Of a stretch of DNA of 6,688 bases, positions 1-6,688 are shown piece by piece. The notes beneath the pieces were generated by a model that was not told where the DNA came from, did not search any database, and saw only the letters and a list, made by a program, of their open reading frames with translations. This DNA is from Alphaproteobacteria bacterium. GTDB lineage: Bacteria; Pseudomonadota; Alphaproteobacteria; RF32; CAG-239. Numbering within the stretch: position 1 is the first letter of the stretch; every line of letters begins with the position of its first letter. The position numbers were made by a program, and so were the translations under genes. The stretch spans positions 1-6,688 of the forward strand of contig JAGCTK010000121.1 of assembly GCA_017963715.1 (NCBI GenBank), written 5' to 3'.

Positions 1-14
1 GATTTACCGACCTA

Positions 15-38
15 TTTAAGAGAATATTTTCTCTAAAA
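15..38. repeat. A/T-rich inverted repeat (weak hairpin)
   Basis: AGAGAA at 19-24 pairs exactly with TTCTCT at 29-34 around a 4-base TATT loop. After one A/A mismatch, TTT at 15-17 pairs with AAA at 36-38. No T-run follows on either strand, so it is not a clear terminator. It may be the edge of a neighbouring unit to the left, or chance in A/T-rich DNA. Nothing else is visible in 1-48. Confidence 0.3.
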
Positions 39-48
39 AACAACCGAT

Positions 49-85
49 AAAAATAAAAAAAAGCCTGTCTCTCAAGACAGGCTTT
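49..85 (-). terminator. Rho-independent terminator of the minus-strand gene
   Basis: A perfect 11-bp stem (60-70 with 75-85, core AGCCTGTCT / AGACAGGCT) closes a 4-base CTCA loop. Read on the minus strand, it is followed by an almost unbroken T-tract (complement of the A-rich stretch 49-59). It lies 25 bases past the stop codon of the gene at 110-493 and points the same way, so it most likely ends that transcript. On the plus strand only TTT and mixed bases follow the stem, so it is essentially one-directional. Confidence 0.88.
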
Positions 86-109
86 GCTCTTCTTGTGAAG
101 TTGCGATGA

Positions 110-493
110 TTACTCACGCTTGGGCGGTGCTGCAAGTTCCTCACCGAAACACCTGATCGGGATGCAATGTGCATCATCACAGGTCCTGTCGGCAAGTGCA
201 AACTGTGCCTGGCCATAGGTAAAGCAACGAGTCAATATTGTCCGCGTGCCATCATCATAGTTGAAGGCCATACCGGAGTTTCCGTCGCGCACTTCGTCAA
301 ACCGCTTACTCGGCACTTCATTTCCCGTTTTGAGAGAAATGCGTTTTCCGTCTTTTTCAACGCAAGGTATGACGGCCCAAATATTGGGATGAGCATACTG
401 CGTGAGGTCTATACGTCTGACGCCGGTCACTTGATGGGGCGCACGATGACGAACGACAACGACCACTTTCTCATTTTTCTCAAACTTTCTCAT
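110..493 (-). CDS. Hypothetical protein, 127 residues, family not recognised
   Basis: I do not recognise this protein and assign no function. It has no signal peptide and no membrane segment. It begins with a short charged stretch, then a run of five valines (10-14), and looks like a small soluble, strand-rich protein. Five cysteines lie at 44, 90, 105, 110 and 115. The last three fall within 11 residues (TCDDAHCIPIRC), which could hint at metal or disulfide use, but no known zinc motif is matched. The tail is proline- and charge-rich. The reading frame is supported by a good promoter upstream (545-573) and a strong terminator 25 bases downstream, both in this orientation. The weak point is the start: no Shine-Dalgarno sequence precedes ATG 493; the nearest AAGGA lies about 31 bases upstream. 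AGA/AGG, ATA and GGA codons (4 of 13 Arg, 3 of 7 Ile, 3 of 8 Gly) are commoner here than in the atp genes, which fits a less expressed or accessory gene. A 131-codon plus-strand frame covers the same DNA but lacks such signals. Confidence 0.65.
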   Translation of the reverse strand: MRKFEKNEKVVVVVRHRAPHQVTGVRRIDLTQYAHPNIWAVIPCVEKDGKRISLKTGNEVPSKRFDEVRDGNSGMAFNYDDGTRTILTRCFTYGQAQFALADRTCDDAHCIPIRCFGEELAAPPKRE

Positions 494-505
494 AATTGTA
501 TTGTT

Positions 506-523
506 TTAGTGAATAATAGTCAT
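506..523 (-). other. Possible 5-codon leader ORF (MTIIH) in the 5' UTR
   Basis: On the minus strand, ATG at 523-521 is followed by ACT ATT ATT CAC and a TAA at 508-506. It is in frame with the ATG of the hypothetical gene at 493, which starts 12 bases after this stop. AAGGA (529-525) precedes the leader ATG by a single base, which is too close for an ideal ribosome site. It could be a leader peptide allowing re-initiation, a relic of a longer N-terminus broken by a stop, or chance. Confidence 0.2.
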
Positions 524-544
524 ATCCTTAAATATCTGTCGCAG

Positions 545-573
545 AGTTTAGCCGAAAAATAAAAGTTTGTCAA
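545..573 (-). promoter_or_regulatory. Sigma70-type promoter for the hypothetical gene
   Basis: On the minus strand, a full-consensus -35 box TTGACA (573-568) is followed by a 17-base spacer and a -10 box TAAACT (550-545, four of six consensus bases). The DNA just upstream of the -35 box (574-600) is rich in T and A runs, like an UP element. Transcription would start near 538, giving a 5' leader of about 45 bases before ATG 493. Confidence 0.65.
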
Positions 574-608
574 GAATTTTTTTCGCAAAATTTAAAAAAT
601 CTTGTCAA
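567..608. repeat. Imperfect inverted repeat between divergent promoters (possible operator)
   Basis: TTGTCAAGA (567-575) and TCTTGTCAA (600-608) are inverted copies with one central mismatch. Inside them, after a mismatch, five T bases (577-581) pair with five A bases (594-598), so 13 of 15 arm positions pair around a 12-base centre. The left arm contains the -35 box of the minus-strand promoter, and the right arm ends 17 bases before the priA -35 box. A bound regulator here could touch both promoters. No regulator gene is present in the window, and chance symmetry in A/T-rich DNA remains possible. Confidence 0.35.
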
Positions 609-625
609 CAACACTCTCGGCGGGG

Positions 626-654
626 TTTAAATTTTGTCGCCACACTTTTATAAT
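626..654 (+). promoter_or_regulatory. Promoter of priA and probably of the atp genes
   Basis: A perfect -10 box TATAAT (649-654) stands 17 bases after TTTAAA (626-631), a four-of-six match to the -35 consensus. Transcription would begin near 660, leaving a leader of about 16 bases before ATG 676 that includes the ribosome site. The -10 box lies downstream of a possible in-frame TTG at 634, which rules that codon out as the start of priA on this transcript. TTGTCA at 602-607, 18 bases before TTTAAA, could be a second, weaker arrangement. Confidence 0.7.
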
Positions 655-665
655 GGCGCAAACAA

Positions 666-669
666 GAGG
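666..669 (+). promoter_or_regulatory. Ribosome binding site that fixes the priA start
   Basis: GAGG (within AAGAGGA, 664-670) lies 6 bases before ATG 676, the usual spacing. No comparable site precedes the upstream in-frame TTG at 634, so it selects ATG 676. Confidence 0.75.
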
Positions 670-675
670 ACATTG

Positions 676-2853
676 ATGACACAAATCGCCAAAATATTGC
701 TGACCTTACCATTGAACGACGCTTTTGATTATGAAGCGCCGGAGGATGTGCATATCGGTGATATCGTCAAAGTTCCTTTCGGCAAAAAAACAGAACTCGG
801 CCTTGTTTGGGCAACCGGTCAAAAGACAACTTTAGCGCCCAAAAAATTAAAATCCGTGATACAGGTTTTCCCACATCCGCTCAAACCGACACTGATTGAA
901 TTTATCAAATGGGTGGCAAGTTACAATTTGGCGCCTTTAGGCCTTGTGCTAAAAATGGTTTTATGCGCCAAAGATATATTTAACACCTCGGATGTTCCGC
1001 CGCGTTTTCGTTTGACCGGCAAAACCCTCGCCGAAGCCAAACTCAAAAATTCAGATGCCAGATGGCACGTGATTGATCTGTTAAAACATGCACCTTATAC
1101 CAAGGCCGAAATTATGGCTGGCACGGGTGTATCGCAAAGTGTCATTAAAACCTTAACGGAGGCCGGCATTATCGAGCCGTTTGCCGCACCCAAGGCTCTA
1201 AAAAGCACCCAAACTTTTGATTTTGAAAAAGGCAAAATCATCTTAAATGACGAGCAGCAGGCCGCGGCAGATTTTTTATCATCCAAACAAACTAAAGGCT
1301 TCCAGGTCACATTATTGGACGGCGTGACAGGCTCCGGCAAAACAGAGGTTTATCTTGAGGCCGCCATCAGCGCACTCAAACAAAATAAGCAGGTTTTGAT
1401 TTTGGTGCCCGAAATTGCCTTAAGCACACAATGGCTCAAGCGCTTTGAAAACAGATTCGGCGTCAAACCGTACGAGTGGCACAGCGCTTTAACCTTATCT
1501 GAGCGTCGCAAAACATGGCAGGCCGTCATTGAAAACCGAGCCAAAATTTTGGTTGGTGCGCGCAGTGCGCTGTTTTTGCCCTTTGCCGATTTGAGTTTAA
1601 TCATCGTGGACGAAAGTCATGATCCGACATTCAAACAGGAAGATATGGTCAATTATCAGGCGCGCGATATGGCGGTTGTTCGTGCCAAATGCGAAAATAT
1701 TCCGCTTATTTTATCAACGGCCACGCCCGATTTGGAAACTATTGTCAATGTTGAGACCGGAAAATACGATACGGTATGCCTCAAAAGTCGTTATGCTTGC
1801 GCTTTGATGCCCGACATTAAAATTATTGACCTTAAAAAAGACAAACCGCAAAAAGGCGATTGGGGCACATCATGGCTGTCACCGCCGCTCATAGAAGCCC
1901 TCCGGCAAAATTTAGACAAAGGTGAACAATCAATGCTTTTCTTAAACCGCCGCGGTTTTGCACCTCTGATGATTTGCCGCGATTGCGGTCACAGACTCCA
2001 ATGCCCAAACTGCAGCGCGTGGCTCACCGAACATCGCAGCATCGGCAAACTCATTTGTCACCATTGCGGTTACAATGTCGTAATACCGAGCGCGTGCCCC
2101 GAATGCGGCTCTCAAGACGGTTTGACGGCTTGCGGCCCCGGGGTTGAACGGATTGCACACGAGGTCAAAGCCCGTTTTCCTCAAGCCAAAACAGAAATCA
2201 TTTCAAGCGATACGGCCACGTCTCTTTCGGCCATTTCCGATGTGATTGCCCGCATGCAAAACAGGCAAATTGACATTTTAATCGGCACACAGATTTTGGC
2301 CAAAGGTCACCATTTTCCGCTTTTAACACTTGTCGGAATCGTTGATGCCGATTTGGGCCTGATGGGCAGTGATTTACGCGCGCAAGAACAAACGTTTCAA
2401 CTTTTATCTCAAGTATCCGGACGCGCCGGCCGAGGCGATAAAAAAGGCGATGTTTATCTGCAAACCTTATACCCCGACAACAAAGTCTTAAACGCCATTG
2501 TTCATCAAGACCGAAGTGCATTTTTAGAGCAGGAACAAACCACAAGACAAATGCTCTTTTTGCCGCCGTTCGGCAAACTGGCGGCTGTCATCGTCTCATC
2601 TTCGAGTGAAGATGCGGCACAAAAGGCAGCCTATCTGCTTGCAAAACATGCACCTCATATGTCAGGCGTTACCCTGCTCGGCCCGGCACCTGCCCCCATA
2701 TATATGTTGCGGTCAAAATTCAGATACCGCTTGCTTTTGAAAACATTAAAGACTATAAATATACAAAGTGTCATTAAAACATGGCTTCACGGCCTTGATT
2801 TTGCATCCAATGTCAAGGTTGAAGTCGATATTGACCCTTATTCGTTTATGTAA
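676..2853 (+). CDS. priA: Primosomal protein N' (replication restart helicase PriA)
   Basis: PriA is a superfamily 2 3'-to-5' DNA helicase that binds stalled or repaired forks and starts reloading of the replicative helicase. At 725 residues it is full length for the family (E. coli 732). The 3'-end-binding domain covers about 1-95 (FDYEAP, then VPFG), followed by a winged-helix part to about 190. The helicase core has Walker A GVTGSGKT (216-223), DExH box DESH (312-315), motif III STATP, motif V-like GTQILAKGH (537-545) and motif VI QVSGRAGRG (579-587). Between the helicase lobes are all eight zinc-binding cysteines in four pairs: C434/C437, C443/C446, C461/C464 and C474/C477. The C-terminal part has the family's LPPFG, GPAPAP and DPYSF blocks. 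The DExH box reads DESH where I recall DEEH as usual; this should not stop ATP hydrolysis. The start is set by the GAGG site and by the promoter, whose -10 box excludes the TTG at 634. atpH follows after 15 bases with no terminator, so it is probably the first gene of the operon. Confidence 0.97.
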   Translation: MTQIAKILLTLPLNDAFDYEAPEDVHIGDIVKVPFGKKTELGLVWATGQKTTLAPKKLKSVIQVFPHPLKPTLIEFIKWVASYNLAPLGLVLKMVLCAKDIFNTSDVPPRFRLTGKTLAEAKLKNSDARWHVIDLLKHAPYTKAEIMAGTGVSQSVIKTLTEAGIIEPFAAPKALKSTQTFDFEKGKIILNDEQQAAADFLSSKQTKGFQVTLLDGVTGSGKTEVYLEAAISALKQNKQVLILVPEIALSTQWLKRFENRFGVKPYEWHSALTLSERRKTWQAVIENRAKILVGARSALFLPFADLSLIIVDESHDPTFKQEDMVNYQARDMAVVRAKCENIPLILSTATPDLETIVNVETGKYDTVCLKSRYACALMPDIKIIDLKKDKPQKGDWGTSWLSPPLIEALRQNLDKGEQSMLFLNRRGFAPLMICRDCGHRLQCPNCSAWLTEHRSIGKLICHHCGYNVVIPSACPECGSQDGLTACGPGVERIAHEVKARFPQAKTEIISSDTATSLSAISDVIARMQNRQIDILIGTQILAKGHHFPLLTLVGIVDADLGLMGSDLRAQEQTFQLLSQVSGRAGRGDKKGDVYLQTLYPDNKVLNAIVHQDRSAFLEQEQTTRQMLFLPPFGKLAAVIVSSSSEDAAQKAAYLLAKHAPHMSGVTLLGPAPAPIYMLRSKFRYRLLLKTLKTINIQSVIKTWLHGLDFASNVKVEVDIDPYSFM
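2731..2759 (+). promoter_or_regulatory. Candidate internal promoter for the atp genes inside priA
   Basis: TTGCTT (2731-2736, three of six -35 bases) is followed by 17 bases and TATAAA (2754-2759, five of six -10 bases). Transcription would start near 2766, about 100 bases before atpH. A separate promoter would make sense because ATP synthase is needed in far larger amounts than PriA. The site lies in coding DNA with A/T-rich codons and a weak -35 box, so it may be chance. Confidence 0.3.
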
Positions 2854-2868
2854 AAAAGGTAACAAAAT

Positions 2869-3405
2869 ATGCCAAAGCCTTCGACCGTCAAAATTTCAGA
2901 AACCTACGCGAACGCCCTTTTGAAAGCGGCGATGGACGGGGGCGTGCTTAAAAATGTCGCAAAAGATATGTCGCGGCTTATAGAAACGCCGAATTTATCT
3001 TTGCTCTCATCACCGTTTTTACCACAGCAAAAGCAAGACGAAGTTTTGCACCTGCTCGCTCAAAAATGCGGCTTAAACGAGATAACCGTTTCTTTTTTGC
3101 GTCTTTTAATCAATGATAAGGTTCTCAAATATTTTCAAGACATCGCCAAGTCGTTTGATAACAAATATTCGGCTTTAAGCGGTATCACCGATGTCATTGT
3201 CGAAACCGTTCAACCCTTAAGTGATAAGCAATCGCAAAAACTCAAAGACGGGCTTGAAAAAAAACTCAAAAAAGAGGTGCGTCTTCAATACCGATTAAAC
3301 GAAAATTTACTCGGTGGGCTTATTTTATATGTCGGATCGACGCAAATTGACGATTCGATTTCAAGCAAAGTTAACACAATCGCAAAAATGATGAAAGGCT
3401 TTTAG
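2869..3405 (+). CDS. atpH: ATP synthase F1 subunit delta
   Basis: Delta sits on top of the alpha3-beta3 head and ties it to the b-subunit peripheral stalk, so that the head does not turn with the rotor; it acts on the cytoplasmic face of the inner membrane. The 178-residue length matches the OSCP/delta family (E. coli 177). The N-terminal helical domain opens with the usual YANAL block (13-17). The C-terminal domain carries the family signature LGGLILYVGS (148-157), followed by the I-D-x-S segment (160-163). It is lysine-rich around 120-135, including a run of eight A bases at 3257-3264. AAGG (2856-2859) lies 9 bases before the ATG. It begins 15 bases after priA and ends 3 bases before atpA, which implies co-transcription. 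Sequence conservation is modest, as usual for delta, but position and length make the call firm. Confidence 0.95.
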   Translation: MPKPSTVKISETYANALLKAAMDGGVLKNVAKDMSRLIETPNLSLLSSPFLPQQKQDEVLHLLAQKCGLNEITVSFLRLLINDKVLKYFQDIAKSFDNKYSALSGITDVIVETVQPLSDKQSQKLKDGLEKKLKKEVRLQYRLNENLLGGLILYVGSTQIDDSISSKVNTIAKMMKGF

Positions 3406-3408
3406 AAC

Positions 3409-4959
3409 ATGTCAGTCAAAGCAAATGAAATATCATCGCTGTTAAAAGAAAAAATCGAAAATTATGACGCTAAAGTTGACTTAAATGAAGTCGGCCGCGT
3501 TTTAAGCGTCGGTGACGGTATCGCGCAAATTTACGGCCTTGACAATGTGCAAGAAAACGAAATGGTCGAATTTGACAGCGGTCTCAAAGGCATGGCCTTA
3601 AATTTGGAAGAAAATATCGTGGCCGTCGTTATTTTCGGCGATGATGAAAACATTAAAGAAGGCGATATGGTCAAGCGCACGGGCAAAATCGTCAGCGTTC
3701 CCGTCGGCAAAGAATTGTTGGGCCGTGTGGTCAATGCTTTGGGTGAGCCGATTGACGGCAAGGGCAAAATTGAGGCCAAACAATTTTCCAATGCCGACAT
3801 CAAAGCCCCCGGCATTATCGAACGTACCAGTGTGTTTGAGCCTGTCCAAACAGGTCTTAAAATCATCGATTCGCTGACACCGATCGGCCGTGGCCAACGT
3901 GAACTCATTATCGGTGACAGACAAACGGGCAAAACATCCATCATTTTAGATACGATTATCAATCAAAAACATATCAACGAGGCCGCTCAATCCGAAAAAG
4001 AAAAACTTTATTGTATTTATGTTTCCATTGGGCAAAAACGCTCCACCGTTGCACAAGTTGTCAAAACCTTAAAAGACTACGGTGCCATGGATTATACAAT
4101 CGTCGTGGCGGCCACTGCTTCGGAAGCCGCGCCTTTACAATATATCGCGCCTTATGCCGGTTGCGCAATGGGCGAATTTTTCCGCGACAACGGCATGCAC
4201 GCCATTATCTTTTATGATGATTTATCCAAACAAGCCGTGGCTTATCGTCAAATGTCGCTCCTCATTCGTCGTCCGCCGGGGCGCGAAGCCTATCCGGGCG
4301 ATGTGTTTTATCTGCACTCACGCCTGCTCGAGCGTGCGGCAAAACTCAGTGACGAGCATGGCGGCGGCTCATTAACAGCCATACCTGTCATTGAAACGCA
4401 GGCCGGCGATGTTTCCGCCTATATTCCAACCAATGTTATTTCAATCACCGACGGCCAAATCTTTTTGGAAAACAGTTTGTTCTATCAGGGCATCCGGCCG
4501 GCCGTCAATGTTGGTATTTCGGTCAGCCGTGTGGGCTCGGCTGCACAGATTAAAGCAATGAAACAGGTCTCCGGCACGATGAAACTTGACTTAGCACAAT
4601 ATCGTGAGATGGCCTCGTTTGCACAGTTCTCGTCCGATTTGGACACCGCCACCAAAAAGATGCTTAACCGCGGCGCACATTTGACCGAACTTTTGAAGCA
4701 GCCCGTTTATCATCCGATGCCTGTCGAAGACGAGGTGATTTCGATTTTTGCCGGCGTCAACGGGTATCTCGACAATATCGCGCTCAAAGATGTCAAAACT
4801 TTTGAAGCCAAGGCTCTTGAACAACTCAAACTTCAAAATCCGGAATTGATTTCCGCTTTAAGACAACAAAAAACCTTAACGGATGACATCGTTGCGGCCT
4901 TAAAAGCCTTCTTTGATGCCTTTTCGGCAAATTTCAACGCAAAGGAGAAGGCGGCTTAG
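3409..4959 (+). CDS. atpA: ATP synthase F1 subunit alpha
   Basis: Alpha is the non-catalytic nucleotide-binding subunit of the F1 hexamer; three copies alternate with beta. At 516 residues it is full length (E. coli 513). The N-terminal beta-barrel region covers about 25-95 ([11 protein letters not shown]). The nucleotide domain has the alpha-type Walker A GDRQTGKT (169-176) with the Gln typical of alpha rather than beta. Further conserved blocks follow: [13 protein letters not shown], the Walker B-like [31 protein letters not shown], and [11 protein letters not shown] carrying the arginine finger R374 that reaches into the beta catalytic site. The C-terminal helical domain is complete. AAGG (3395-3398), inside the end of atpH, lies 10 bases before the ATG, so translation is probably coupled to atpH. 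No key residue is missing. Confidence 0.99.
   Translation: MSVKANEISSLLKEKIENYDAKVDLNEVGRVLSVGDGIAQIYGLDNVQENEMVEFDSGLKGMALNLEENIVAVVIFGDDENIKEGDMVKRTGKIVSVPVGKELLGRVVNALGEPIDGKGKIEAKQFSNADIKAPGIIERTSVFEPVQTGLKIIDSLTPIGRGQRELIIGDRQTGKTSIILDTIINQKHINEAAQSEKEKLYCIYVSIGQKRSTVAQVVKTLKDYGAMDYTIVVAATASEAAPLQYIAPYAGCAMGEFFRDNGMHAIIFYDDLSKQAVAYRQMSLLIRRPPGREAYPGDVFYLHSRLLERAAKLSDEHGGGSLTAIPVIETQAGDVSAYIPTNVISITDGQIFLENSLFYQGIRPAVNVGISVSRVGSAAQIKAMKQVSGTMKLDLAQYREMASFAQFSSDLDTATKKMLNRGAHLTELLKQPVYHPMPVEDEVISIFAGVNGYLDNIALKDVKTFEAKALEQLKLQNPELISALRQQKTLTDDIVAALKAFFDAFSANFNAKEKAA

Positions 4960-6688
<1,729 letters not shown>

Noticed and set aside
167..562. A 131-codon open frame on the plus strand over the orphan gene.
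   Set aside because: It has no promoter or ribosome site in its orientation, runs into the divergent promoter region, and looks like no known protein. The minus-strand frame has both a promoter and a terminator, so this is best seen as its antisense shadow.
634..675. An upstream in-frame TTG start at 634 that would add 14 residues to PriA.
   Set aside because: The codon lies upstream of the TATAAT box at 649-654, so it would not be in the transcript. The added residues are not PriA-like, and ATG 676 has a well-spaced GAGG.
1..675. Signs of a mobile element, toxin-antitoxin pair or defence system around the orphan gene.
   Set aside because: There is no integrase, transposase, terminal repeat, target duplication, tRNA attachment site or second small gene; the only structures are ordinary promoter and terminator elements.
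3531..3962. Long antisense frames inside atpA (143 and 108 codons) and others across priA, atpG and atpD.
   Set aside because: They overlap well-conserved genes in full, overlap each other in different frames, and have no recognisable motifs; codon bias of the sense genes explains them.

Overview
The window holds a chromosomal core locus: priA followed at once by the F1 genes of the ATP synthase in the order atpH-atpA-atpG-atpD, with atpD cut by the right edge. F1 genes standing without Fo genes (atpB, atpE, atpF), directly behind priA, is an arrangement I know from Alphaproteobacteria, where F1 and Fo usually sit in separate operons. Base composition is moderate, with lysine mostly AAA and many short A and T runs, so I infer an alphaproteobacterium of medium-to-low GC. 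Genus or species cannot be named from this sequence.

Layout. Positions 1-109 hold no gene: there is a weak A/T-rich hairpin at 15-38 and a strong intrinsic terminator at 49-85 that serves the minus strand. Positions 110-493 (minus) hold a 127-residue protein that I do not recognise. It has its own sigma70-type promoter (545-573) and the terminator behind it. Positions 494-675 are a divergent intergenic region with two back-to-back promoters and, between them, an imperfect 42-base inverted repeat (567-608). From 676 to the right edge everything reads on the plus strand: priA (676-2853), atpH (2869-3405), atpA (3409-4959), atpG (4960-5874) and atpD (5889 onward, partial).

How the genes work together. 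PriA restarts replication at collapsed forks. AtpH (delta), AtpA (alpha), AtpG (gamma) and AtpD (beta) build the stalk and catalytic head of the F1Fo ATP synthase; epsilon (atpC) would be expected just past the right edge. Gaps of 15, 3, 0 and 14 bases and the lack of any terminator between genes suggest one transcript from the promoter at 626-654. A weaker promoter-like site inside the 3' end of priA (2731-2759) could raise F1 expression above that of priA.

I found no mobile element, CRISPR array, tRNA, rRNA or defence-like gene cluster. The only part not explained by well-known core functions is the orphan minus-strand gene and its regulatory region. No convincing new system is visible.
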